A stretch of 7,924 nucleotides of DNA from Chloroflexia bacterium (GTDB lineage: Bacteria; Chloroflexota; Chloroflexia; Thermomicrobiales; UBA6265). Where the stretch lies: the NCBI GenBank assembly GCA_013696265.1, contig JACCYX010000435.1, positions 1 to 7,924 of the forward strand. Direction: 5' to 3'. The notes beneath the pieces were generated by a model. The model did no database searches. It saw only the letters and a list, made by a program, of their open reading frames with translations, and was not told the DNA's origin. Every line of letters begins with the position of its first letter. Position 1 is the stretch's first letter. The translations under genes and the position numbers were made by a program. This document shows, piece after piece, positions 1 to 6,241 of the stretch.

Positions 1-375
1 GACATCCTTGAACTTCTGGATCAGTTGCGCCGCCTCGCGATGCAGCGGGCGTAGTCCTTCGTTTTTCACTTTCCACTTGCCGAGGAGCTGGTTCAGAACG
101 AGTAGGCTGTCGCCGTTCACGATAACCCGCGTGGTGGCCGCTTGCGCGCCCAAGTCTCGTTCGAGCCATTTGAGCGCCTCGATCAGGGTCTGGTACTCAG
201 CCTGGTTGTTGGTCACGTTATCGCCGTAATCCTCGCGCTGGTGGCGAATCACTCCCCCTGCGGAGGTGATTTCGTAGCTCCCGTAACCCTTGCCGGGATT
301 CCCGAGGGCGCCACCATCGAAGACGATCTCGAACGTCCCGGAATCATCGTTGTACGCGCGTAGCGTCGTTCCCAT
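1..375 (-). CDS. Ribonuclease HI-type protein, C-terminus cut by window edge
   Basis: Probably hydrolyses the RNA strand of RNA-DNA hybrids in the cytoplasm (primer or R-loop removal). The 125 visible codons read as an RNase H fold. FDGGALGNPG carries the first catalytic Asp (about residue 20). NNQAEYQTLIEAL carries the catalytic Glu (about 65), followed by a helix. NGDSLLVLNQLLGKWKVKN carries the next catalytic Asp (about 93) and the usual strand after it. Family members are about 130-150 residues, so only the end, with the last acidic/His region, should be missing. The ATG at 375 has an AGGGG about 12 bases upstream, which is far. The frame stays open upstream to a stop at 493-495, and a TTG at 432 is a possible longer start, so the N-terminus is uncertain. 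It lies 101 bases downstream of the EF-G gene on the same strand and may be co-transcribed with it. Family call is firm; whether it acts as housekeeping RNase HI or as a paralogue cannot be told. Confidence 0.85.
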   Translation of the reverse strand, partial: MGTTLRAYNDDSGTFEIVFDGGALGNPGKGYGSYEITSAGGVIRHQREDYGDNVTNNQAEYQTLIEALKWLERDLGAQAATTRVIVNGDSLLVLNQLLGKWKVKNEGLRPLHREAAQLIQKFKDV

Positions 376-419
376 GTTGACGTTGTAGCCCCTGTTCGAA
401 ACCGCGGGTTTCCATTGGT

Positions 420-453
420 CCGGCAGGGCCAACTTGTGAATCGTCCCCGCCGG
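420..453 (-). repeat. Weak hairpin between EF-G gene and RNase H gene
   Basis: Arms CCGGCAGGG (420-428) and CCCCGCCGG (445-453) can pair over nine positions with one mismatch, leaving a 16-base loop. It starts 24 bases after the EF-G stop codon on the minus strand. There is no T-run after it, so it would be at best a Rho-assisted or weak terminator, or merely a structure in the RNase H leader. It would enclose the region of the alternative TTG start at 432. Confidence 0.25.
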
Positions 454-476
454 AAGCAGTGTACCGCCGCTATCGG

Positions 477-2561
477 TCAGGCCGCGTGGCCATTAGCGTG
501 GGCCGCCGATTCGCGCTTGATTGCCTCGGCCAGGTGCGCCGGCACCTGTTCGTAGTGGTTGAAGGCGGAAGTGAACGATCCCCGGCCCTGGGTAATCGAG
601 CGGAGATCGGTGGCGTAGCGTTGCAGTTCGGCGGCGGGCACCTTGGCTTCGATCGTCGATTGGCCGTCCTCGCCTGGTTCGACGCCGTTGACGTGGGCGC
701 GCTTGGTGTTGAGGTCGCTCATCACGTCGCCCATGAACTCGTCCGGCACGGTCACGCGCAGGGTATGGACCGGTTCGAGCAGAGCGGGACTGGCGGCCAG
801 CATGCCCTTCTTGAACGCTTCCTTGCCGGCGATCTTGAACGCCATTTCGTTGGAGTCGACGTTGTGGTAGCTGCCGTCGGTCAACACGGCCCGGATGTTG
901 ACAACGGGGTAGCCGGCCAATGGTCCGGCTTCGAGCGCCTCGCGGATGCCCTTTTCCACCGCCGGAAAGTAGCCTCTCGGCACGGAGCCGCCGACGACCC
1001 GGTCGGCGAATTCGAAATCGACACCTTCGAGGGGTTCGATTTCGATATGGACGTGGCCGTACTGCCCGGCGCCGCCGGTCTGTTTCTTGTGCTTGTACTC
1101 GCTCGTCGTCTTGGCGCAGATCGTTTCGCGGTAGGCCACGCGCGGCAAGCCGATATCGACATTGACGCCGCTCCGGCGGCTCATCCGTTCGAGCGCGATT
1201 TCGACATGCCGCTCGCCGACGCCGCTGACGAGCGTTTCGCCGGTCATCGGATCGCGCGAAATGACGAGCGATGGGTCCTCTTCGTGGAGCCGGCCCAGCG
1301 CCTGGCTGAGCTTGTCGAGATCCGATTTCGTCCGGGGATGAACGGCCCCGGAGTAGGATGCCTGGGGCGTTGTGACCGGTTCGAGTACGAAGTTGGATCC
1401 GTCAGCGGCAATGGTGTCGCCTGTCACGACCGAGCCCAGTTTGGTGACGCCGCCAATGTCGCCCGCCCCGATCTGTTCGGCGGAAACGTGTTCCTTACCA
1501 ACCGGGTAGAAGAGTTGTCCGATCCGCTCTCCGTCACCTTTCGACGAGTTGGTGACGTGGGAGTGGGAAGCGAACGTGCCGGAGAAGACCCGGAAGTACG
1601 TGACTCGTCCGACGTGCGGATCGGCCAGGGTCTTGAACGCCAGGGCCGCCAGCGGGACCTGTGGGTCCGCCGAAAGCGTGGTCTCCGATCCGTTGATGGT
1701 CGCGGGTTCGGTCCGCTCCGAGGCGGGCGGCAGTTCCCGGACGATGGCCGAGAGCAACGGCTGGATACAGAGCGTGTATTGCGTGGCGCCGCACAGCATC
1801 GGCGTGACCGAGCCATCCGCGATGCACGACCGGAGTTCATCGAAGAGTTCGTCGTCCGAAATGGCCTCGTCGTCGAGGTAGCGCATCATGAGTTCTTCGT
1901 TGTGCTCGGCGATGCTCTCGATCAGCGCCCGCCGGTAGGTTTCGACCTCGCCCTGGCACTCCTCCGGGATGGGAACGGTGTCGAATCCGCCATCGCTGTT
2001 GTCGTGGTAGACGTAGGCCTTGTTGCTCAGGAGATCGACGATGCCCCGAAAACCCTTCTCCGAGCCGATCGGGAAATGGATCGGAGCGATCTGCTTGCCG
2101 AACGCCGCGCGCAGCGATTCGAGGGTGCGTGGAAAGTCCGCGTTCTCACGGTTCATCTTGTTGACGAAGATCAGCCGCGGCAGGTTGTACTGGTTGGCGA
2201 GCCGCCAGGCATGTTCGGTGCCAACTTCCACGCCAGCGGACGCATCGACCAGAATCACGGCGCCGTCGACCACCCGCATCGCGGCGTGAACCTCGCCGAG
2301 GAAGTCGGCATAACCGGGTACGTCGAGCACGTTGATCTTGTGGTCTTCCCATTCGACCGGGATCACGGCGGTGCTGATCGACATGCCGCGCCGAACTTCG
2401 TCCGGATCGTAATCAGAGGATGTGGTGCCGTCCTGGGCATTGCCGAGACGGTTGGTGGCGCCACTGACGTAGAGAAACGCTTCGGCCAGCGACGTCTTTC
2501 CCGCGCCACCATGGGAAAACAGACCGACGTTCCGGATACGCTCCGCGGGATACTGCCTCAT
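477..2561 (-). CDS. fusA: Elongation factor G paralogue (EF-G2-like translational GTPase)
   Basis: A ribosome-associated GTPase with the full EF-G layout and normal length (694 residues from this start). The G domain has P-loop SHGGAGKT, switch I RRGMSI, G3 DVPGYADF and G4 NKMNRENADF. Domain II follows, then domain III/IV with AYRETI, GGAGQYGHVHIEIEP and the loop DGSYHNVDSNEMAFK, and a domain V with the EF-G C-terminal fold (TVPDEFMGDVMSDLNTKR). Tyr in PGY, where classical EF-G and EF-Tu have His, and the HGGAGKT P-loop mark the EF-G2/FusA2-like branch rather than the str-operon fusA. No rpsL, rpsG or tuf lies beside it, which agrees. The G4 motif ends in Asn rather than Asp (AAC codon). Start choice: GGGGAGG abuts an ATG at 2567 with no spacer but lies 6 bases before the ATG at 2561, so 2561 is preferred; the longer form adds Met-Ser. 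Role (translocation, recycling or stress-specific) cannot be read from sequence. Confidence 0.93.
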   Translation of the reverse strand: MRQYPAERIRNVGLFSHGGAGKTSLAEAFLYVSGATNRLGNAQDGTTSSDYDPDEVRRGMSISTAVIPVEWEDHKINVLDVPGYADFLGEVHAAMRVVDGAVILVDASAGVEVGTEHAWRLANQYNLPRLIFVNKMNRENADFPRTLESLRAAFGKQIAPIHFPIGSEKGFRGIVDLLSNKAYVYHDNSDGGFDTVPIPEECQGEVETYRRALIESIAEHNEELMMRYLDDEAISDDELFDELRSCIADGSVTPMLCGATQYTLCIQPLLSAIVRELPPASERTEPATINGSETTLSADPQVPLAALAFKTLADPHVGRVTYFRVFSGTFASHSHVTNSSKGDGERIGQLFYPVGKEHVSAEQIGAGDIGGVTKLGSVVTGDTIAADGSNFVLEPVTTPQASYSGAVHPRTKSDLDKLSQALGRLHEEDPSLVISRDPMTGETLVSGVGERHVEIALERMSRRSGVNVDIGLPRVAYRETICAKTTSEYKHKKQTGGAGQYGHVHIEIEPLEGVDFEFADRVVGGSVPRGYFPAVEKGIREALEAGPLAGYPVVNIRAVLTDGSYHNVDSNEMAFKIAGKEAFKKGMLAASPALLEPVHTLRVTVPDEFMGDVMSDLNTKRAHVNGVEPGEDGQSTIEAKVPAAELQRYATDLRSITQGRGSFTSAFNHYEQVPAHLAEAIKRESAAHANGHAA

Positions 2562-2567
2562 GCTCAT

Positions 2568-2574
2568 CCTCCCC
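2568..2574 (-). promoter_or_regulatory. Strong Shine-Dalgarno that decides the EF-G start
   Basis: On the minus strand GGGGAGG is followed immediately by ATGAGCATG. The first ATG (2567) has zero spacing and the second (2561) has six bases, the usual distance. This supports initiation at 2561. Confidence 0.65.
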
Positions 2575-2580
2575 GGCTGG

Positions 2581-2617
2581 GACAGGCTCGCATCGAATGT
2601 GTTGTCGCGAACCTGTC
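2581..2617 (-). promoter_or_regulatory. Dyad in EF-G leader, operator or hairpin
   Basis: Arms GACAGGCTCGC (2581-2591) and GCGAACCTGTC (2607-2617) are inverted copies over 11 bases with one mismatch, which becomes a G-U pair in minus-strand RNA. The loop is 15 bases. It overlaps the TTGACA of the proximal promoter candidate and ends six bases before the Shine-Dalgarno. It could therefore act as a protein-binding operator, or as a leader hairpin in transcripts from the distal promoter. Confidence 0.45.
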
Positions 2618-2619
2618 AA
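2592..2619 (-). promoter_or_regulatory. Proximal promoter candidate for EF-G gene
   Basis: On the minus strand a perfect -35 TTGACA (2619-2614) is followed after 16 bases by TTCGAT (2597-2592). That -10 matches the consensus only at the first base and the final AT. The start of transcription would fall near 2585, about 24 bases before the start codon. The weak -10 and the overlap with the dyad suggest a regulated or non-functional promoter. Confidence 0.35.
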
Positions 2620-2654
2620 ACGGCGTGCAGATCGCTTGTGGACTTGTGCTGGAC

Positions 2655-2683
2655 AGTATATGGCGGCGCGGGAATTCGGCCAA
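2655..2683 (-). promoter_or_regulatory. Distal sigma-70-type promoter candidate for EF-G gene
   Basis: On the minus strand -35 TTGGCC (2683-2678), a 17-base spacer, then -10 TATACT (2660-2655), five of six to consensus. Transcription would start near 2648, giving a leader of about 87 bases that contains the 2581-2617 dyad. This is the best promoter match I found in the window. Confidence 0.5.
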
Positions 2684-2803
2684 TGGTCGGCGGGAACATG
2701 GGTGCACCCCATCGCTTTGGAGAGCGTTCCTGCGCCAACCGGTGTTCGTGCTTCTCACGCGGTGTGCCACACCTTCAGCGACTTGTATCGTGGTCACGAC
2801 CCA

Positions 2804-2922
2804 TGTACGGTTGCAAAGCTTGTCTCCGCCCGTGCTTGGTAGGGTGGGCCGCCTGGTGAGCAGTGCGAAACGGGAGACGTCGATCGCCGAGCACGGGCGG
2901 AGACAAGCTCCGCAACCGTACA
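2804..2922. repeat. REPIN/MITE-like palindromic element with 36-base arms
   Basis: The left arm (2804-2839, beginning TGTACGGTTGC) and the right arm (2887-2922, ending GCAACCGTACA) are inverted copies over 36 bases with three differences, all transitions. The spacer is 47 bases (2840-2886). The right arm has its own small palindrome, GCGGAG-ACAAG-CTCCGC (2897-2913). In the left arm the matching palindrome is spoiled by AA in place of GG at 2815-2816. Two inverted units that are each palindromic is the architecture of a REPIN. No open frame of transposase type and no clear target-site duplication are visible. As RNA it would fold into a very stable hairpin, so it could also end or shield the coaX transcript, although no T-run follows in either direction. 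Confidence 0.75.
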
Positions 2923-2990
2923 AGACACTCCAGATGGAGCCGTCCATGCAGAATCATGCACCACACCCCATGAGCATAGGACCGTCGGCG

Positions 2991-3773
2991 TCATGGAGCG
3001 GGCTTCCGGTTGAGCCGGTGAACGAGGCGGAGCCCTTCGATCGTGAGGTCTGGCTCGGAGGCGTCGATCATCGACGAGGCCTCGGCGAAAATCTCGCTGT
3101 ACCCGCCGGTCACGATCACTGTGGGCTTACCCTCCAGTTCGGCTGAGATGCGGACGATCATGCCTTCGATGAGCGAGAGGTAGCCAAGCACCACGCCCGA
3201 CTGGATCGCTCCGGTGGTAGACCGGGCGATGGCGCGATCCGGTTTCACCAGGTCGACCGTGAAGAGCCGGGCCGCCCGGCCGGTCATCGCGTCGAGGGCC
3301 ACGATCAGGCCGGGCGCCAGCGAGCCGCCGATGTAGTTGCCGTGCCGGTCGACGACATCGAAGTTGATCGCCGTCCCGAAATCGATCGAGATCAGCGGCG
3401 CGCCGTACTTCGTGTACGCAGCGAGTGAATTGACCAGCCGGTCGGGACCGATTTCCCCTGGTTCGGGATAGTCGATGCCGATGCCCAACTCCAGATCGAC
3501 ACTGACGATGAGGGGCTCCACCGCTAATCGTTCCCGTCCCATTGCGGACAGCCACCGCGTAACGCTGGGTACCACGCTGGAGATCACCATGTCCTCGATC
3601 TGCCCAGGCGCGACGTGGACCGACTCCAGGACCGGCGCCAGGATCGCGTACCATTCATCCGGCATGCGGTCCCGCCTCGTCGACATCCTTGCGGTCGCCA
3701 CGATCCGCGAATCGTCCGCTCCGTACAGGCCGAACACGGTGTTGGTATTCCCGACATCGACGACGAGGAGCAT
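2991..3773 (-). CDS. coaX: Type III pantothenate kinase
   Basis: Phosphorylates pantothenate with ATP, the first step of coenzyme A synthesis, in the cytoplasm. The 260 residues match the usual family length. The ASKHA-fold signatures are in order: DVGNTNTVFG at 6-15 (phosphate-1 loop with the metal-binding Asp), GEIGPDRLVN at 106-115 with the catalytic Asp111, IDFGTAINFDVVD at 130-142 (phosphate-2 region), GGSLAPGL at 149-156, TTGAIQSGVVLGY at 186-198 and TGGYSE at 222-227. The ATG at 3773 puts the protein start directly on the conserved first strand. A GTG nine bases upstream (3782) adds only Val-Ser-Ala, and neither has a strong ribosome binding site (GGTGG lies near). It diverges from the protease gene across a 102-base gap. 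The open frame extends to 3947, but that extension overlaps the protease gene and has no family match. Confidence 0.95.
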   Translation of the reverse strand: MLLVVDVGNTNTVFGLYGADDSRIVATARMSTRRDRMPDEWYAILAPVLESVHVAPGQIEDMVISSVVPSVTRWLSAMGRERLAVEPLIVSVDLELGIGIDYPEPGEIGPDRLVNSLAAYTKYGAPLISIDFGTAINFDVVDRHGNYIGGSLAPGLIVALDAMTGRAARLFTVDLVKPDRAIARSTTGAIQSGVVLGYLSLIEGMIVRISAELEGKPTVIVTGGYSEIFAEASSMIDASEPDLTIEGLRLVHRLNRKPAP

Positions 3774-3795
3774 TGCACTCACCACCCTGCACCTG

Positions 3796-3817
3796 GGAGC
3801 GTCCGGACACACGCTCC
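3796..3817. promoter_or_regulatory. Inverted repeat in the coaX/protease divergent gap
   Basis: GGAGCGT (3796-3802) and ACGCTCC (3811-3817) are perfect 7-base inverted arms separated by eight bases, 23 bases upstream of the coaX ATG and 58 upstream of the protease ATG. Total length and symmetry suit a dimeric regulator that could act on both genes. I cannot see a clear -10/-35 pair for either gene in this gap, so function is only a possibility. Confidence 0.3.
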
Positions 3818-3875
3818 GACCGGGCCCGAACAAAACCGCGCGTCGCTCGACATTCGCTTCTCGGAGACCACGCTC

Positions 3876-5201
3876 ATGACAGACGAACATCGACCGAGTC
3901 CGGCATTGCGGTCGCGCCCGCGCGAGATGTCGATGGCGCACTTCCATGTTCGCATGACTGGATTGTTCCTGCTCGTGCTGCTGGTTGGCGTCGCTGGCGG
4001 CTTGCTCGTCGGCCGGGCCACCTATGGCGCGGACGCGAACGCCGATGCCTCATTCAGCGATCTCGACGCCGTGACCGGCGTGTTGACGGAAAATTACTAC
4101 TACCGGCCAACCGACGACGGCGAGCGGGAAGGGTTCGTGGATTCCCTTGAACAAAATGCCATCTCCGGCATGCTGACGAGCCTCAATGACGATTACACCC
4201 GCTACCTGCTTCCAGCGGATGCCCAGGTGGCTGCCGAACAGCTCGAAGGTGAGTACGGCGGGATCGGCGTGACGTTGCGGAGTGTCGATGGCCTGGTCAG
4301 CGTTGCCCGCGTCGGACCGGATACCCCCGCCTCCCGAGTCGGCATCAGGGCCGGCGACCTGGTCGAGCGCATCGACAATCGCCCGGTGGGCTCGATCACG
4401 GAAAACCTCGACGGCATCGACCTGCGTGGCCCGGTCGGCTCGACCGTCTCCCTGACGGTGGTGCACTACCCGGCGAGCATGTCAACCCAGATTGCCGTCC
4501 AGCGGGAAGCGATCATCGTTCACCCGGTGGCCTGGGAGATGATTCCCGACACGGACTACATGCGGATCGAGATCGACATCTTCGGGGACCGGACGACACA
4601 AGAACTCGACGAGGCGATCGCGATTGCCGTGGCCAACGACGCCGCCGGGATTGTGCTCGATCTGCGCGGCAATGGCGGCGGGTGGGTGGGCGCCGCCCAG
4701 GAGACGATCGGGCGGTTCCTGGACGACGATGTCGGGCCGGCGATGTACGAGGACGCTTCGCCCGCACGCGGAGGCGCGACCGAGTTGCCGATCATCAACG
4801 GCGAGACGGCCCCCGTCGACCTGCCGTTGATCGTGCTGGTCGATGGCAACACCGCGAGCGCGGCCGAGATCGTGGCGGGCTCGCTGCGCGATTACGATCG
4901 CGCCCTGGTGGTGGGTGAGCCGACGTTTGGCAAGGGGTCGGTCCAGCGGATCTTCGATTTCCAGGACGGCGCCTCGCTGCGGGTAACGGTCGCGGAGTGG
5001 TTCACTCCCAGCCGGGGACGCATCCAGGACGACGGCATTCGTCCTGATGTGTTGCTGACGACAGATGAAAACGCCACCGGAGCCGGCGACCTCTTTGTCT
5101 TGACGGCGACCTCGTTCCTCGACTCCGGGAAGAGCCGCCCGACCGATCTCGCGCTGGTCGAGCCGGCAGCCGCCGCGGCGACACCGACGCCATCCCCATA
5201 G
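3876..5201 (+). CDS. S41 family C-terminal processing protease, membrane anchored, with PDZ domain
   Basis: A serine protease of the CtpA/Prc family that trims or degrades exported proteins from their C-termini. The 441 residues are a typical length. The order is: Arg-rich cytoplasmic segment (1-27), one membrane helix (about 28-46), helical region, PDZ domain (about 126-205, with EYGGIGVTL and the RAGDLVERIDN core), then the S41 core with IVLDLRGNGGGW. The nucleophile is Ser328 in GNTASAAEIVAG and the general base Lys353 in PTFGKGSVQ. Their 25-residue spacing equals that of the Ser/Lys pair in E. coli Prc. The tail is Ala/Thr/Pro-rich (ATPTPSP). The catalytic domain should face the outside of the membrane. 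GGAG at 3863-3866 lies nine bases before the chosen ATG; Met18, Met20 and Met27 are weaker starts. It is divergent from coaX and upstream of the response regulator; a 144-base gap with its own promoter candidate suggests separate units. The substrate is unknown. Confidence 0.93.
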   Translation: MTDEHRPSPALRSRPREMSMAHFHVRMTGLFLLVLLVGVAGGLLVGRATYGADANADASFSDLDAVTGVLTENYYYRPTDDGEREGFVDSLEQNAISGMLTSLNDDYTRYLLPADAQVAAEQLEGEYGGIGVTLRSVDGLVSVARVGPDTPASRVGIRAGDLVERIDNRPVGSITENLDGIDLRGPVGSTVSLTVVHYPASMSTQIAVQREAIIVHPVAWEMIPDTDYMRIEIDIFGDRTTQELDEAIAIAVANDAAGIVLDLRGNGGGWVGAAQETIGRFLDDDVGPAMYEDASPARGGATELPIINGETAPVDLPLIVLVDGNTASAAEIVAGSLRDYDRALVVGEPTFGKGSVQRIFDFQDGASLRVTVAEWFTPSRGRIQDDGIRPDVLLTTDENATGAGDLFVLTATSFLDSGKSRPTDLALVEPAAAAATPTPSP

Positions 5202-5230
5202 ATTTGCGCCTCTGGCGCCCGCCGCATCCG

Positions 5231-5295
5231 TTTACCTGATCCTCGCCGAGATTTAACACTCCGCTTACGGACGGTTAATCCCGCGTCGCTACGCT
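5231..5295 (+). promoter_or_regulatory. Possible Pho-box-like repeats and promoter before the response regulator gene
   Basis: Blocks TTTACC (5231), TTTAAC (5252), CTTACG (5264) and GTTAAT (5274) place their TTA cores at 5232, 5253, 5265 and 5275, steps of 21, 12 and 10 bases, close to whole helical turns. Nine bases after the last block is TACGCT (5290-5295), a TAnnnT -10-like hexamer with no -35 at the usual distance. PhoB-type activators bind direct repeats at about 11-base period that replace the -35. This fits a phosphate-responsive, possibly self-regulated promoter, but the half-sites are short and the match is loose. Confidence 0.35.
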
Positions 5296-5345
5296 TCCAG
5301 TGTGAACTCGACACGTTGCGAGTGACAGTGGATGCGGGGTCGACC

Positions 5346-6137
5346 ATGGCGGCACGGATAGACGAGCGAGGCGAAGGAGCGACGGTTCTCCTGGTTGAGG
5401 ACGATCCGTCGCTACGCAGCGCGCTCGCGTTCAATCTCAGCCGTGAAGGGTATGAGGTGCTGACCGCGTCCGATGGACCGGCGGCGATCGAAATGGTGGC
5501 CCGGATGGGCGACCGGCTTGACCTCGTGATCCTCGACGTGATGTTGCCCGGACTGAACGGGTTCCAGGTGCTTCGCGCCATCCGGCGCGACTATGCCTTC
5601 CCCGTCCTGATGCTGTCGGCTCGCGGCGAAGAGCAGGACAAGGTCGATGGCCTCGAACTCGGGGCGGACGACTACGTCGTCAAACCCTTTGCGCTTCGGG
5701 AACTCCTCGCCCGGGTGCGGGCGGCGGTCCGCCGCCAGGCGGTGCTCTCGGCTCGCCCGCCGGGCGTGTTGTTCCGGGGCGAACTCCAGATCGAACCGGA
5801 TCGCCGCCGCGCGATGGTGGGAGACGCTGAACTGCAACTTCGACCGAAGGAGTTCGGTCTCCTGGTGACGCTGGCGATGGAACCTGGCAAGGTGTTCCAG
5901 CGGCAGGAGTTGCTGGACACGGTCTGGGGCACCGACGTCTTTGTCGATGAGCGCACGGTCGATGTTCACATTTCCTGGCTTCGTGGCAAGCTCCACGAGG
6001 CCGGTCTCACCCACGATTGCATTCGAACCGTGTACGGCGCGGGCTATCGATTCATCGTGGGTCCGGAACCGGTGTCGACCGAACTTCCGGAGGCGCCGCC
6101 ATCGACCGCGATGGCGACCAACCAACCGAGCGGCTGA
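5346..6137 (+). CDS. OmpR/PhoB-family response regulator next to pst genes
   Basis: DNA-binding two-component regulator, 263 residues from this start. The receiver domain (about 13-128) has the acidic pocket Glu18-Asp19-Asp20, phospho-acceptor Asp64 in LVILDVMLPG, switch Ser91 (the family has Thr or Ser here) and Lys113 in DYVVKPF. A winged-helix output domain (about 150-240) follows, with LRPKEFGLLVTLAMEPGKVF, the recognition-helix region DERTVDVHISWLRGKL and the wing IRTVYGAGYRF. A disordered Pro/Ser tail follows. Start choice: the ATG at 5346 has GGGG six bases before it. TTG 5316 and GTG 5322/5328 keep the frame open but lack a ribosome binding site and add non-conserved residues. It lies 104 bases upstream of pstS on the same strand, so a PhoB/RegX3-like role in phosphate limitation is the natural inference. 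No histidine kinase gene is in the window, so the partner is unknown. Confidence 0.93.
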   Translation: MAARIDERGEGATVLLVEDDPSLRSALAFNLSREGYEVLTASDGPAAIEMVARMGDRLDLVILDVMLPGLNGFQVLRAIRRDYAFPVLMLSARGEEQDKVDGLELGADDYVVKPFALRELLARVRAAVRRQAVLSARPPGVLFRGELQIEPDRRRAMVGDAELQLRPKEFGLLVTLAMEPGKVFQRQELLDTVWGTDVFVDERTVDVHISWLRGKLHEAGLTHDCIRTVYGAGYRFIVGPEPVSTELPEAPPSTAMATNQPSG

Positions 6138-6241
6138 GCAGCAGCTGGTCCGGGCGGGATATCACAGCCCACCGGCCGGACACGATGTGGCGAGCGATGT
6201 CCGCCCGCCTGAAAGCACCACACATCGGGAGGCAACACCAG

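Larger units (their letters stand above)
2562..2990. other. Gene-free interval between coaX and the EF-G gene
   Basis: This is 429 bases with no credible coding region. The small frames here lack family resemblance and several run through the inverted repeat. It holds, from the EF-G side: the Shine-Dalgarno (2568-2574), a dyad (2581-2617), two minus-strand promoter candidates (2592-2619 and 2655-2683), short palindromes (GGGTGCACCC at 2700-2709, GGTGTG-C-CACACC at 2761-2773, TCGTG-GT-CACGA at 2788-2799), the 119-base palindromic element (2804-2922), and CTCCA-GA-TGGAG at 2928-2939. The gap and the internal promoters suggest that coaX and the EF-G gene are separate transcription units. Confidence 0.7.

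Noticed and set aside
2564..2947. Small open frames in the coaX-EF-G gap as a possible hidden gene
   Set aside because: They pass through the inverted repeat, lack ribosome binding sites and resemble no family; promoter signals occupy the same DNA.
459..3146. An 895-codon open frame on the plus strand opposite the EF-G gene and part of coaX
   Set aside because: It is antisense to a full-length conserved gene, runs through the palindromic element and into coaX, has Arg/Gly/Val-biased composition and no recognisable domain. This is a normal by-product of GC-rich codon use.
3774..3947. N-terminal extension of coaX by 58 residues
   Set aside because: It would overlap the protease start region, and the family begins at the DxGNT strand reached directly from the ATG at 3773.
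5206..5218. GCGCC-TCT-GGCGC hairpin just after the protease stop as a terminator
   Set aside because: Only five base pairs with a three-base loop and no T-run; too weak to claim in GC-rich DNA.
5412..6125. A 237-codon minus-strand open frame opposite the response regulator
   Set aside because: Antisense shadow; the receiver and winged-helix motifs are all on the plus strand.
6177..6203. CGGACA/TGTCCG inverted repeat between the regulator gene and pstS
   Set aside because: Six-base arms with a 15-base loop are expected by chance and are not placed at a recognisable promoter.
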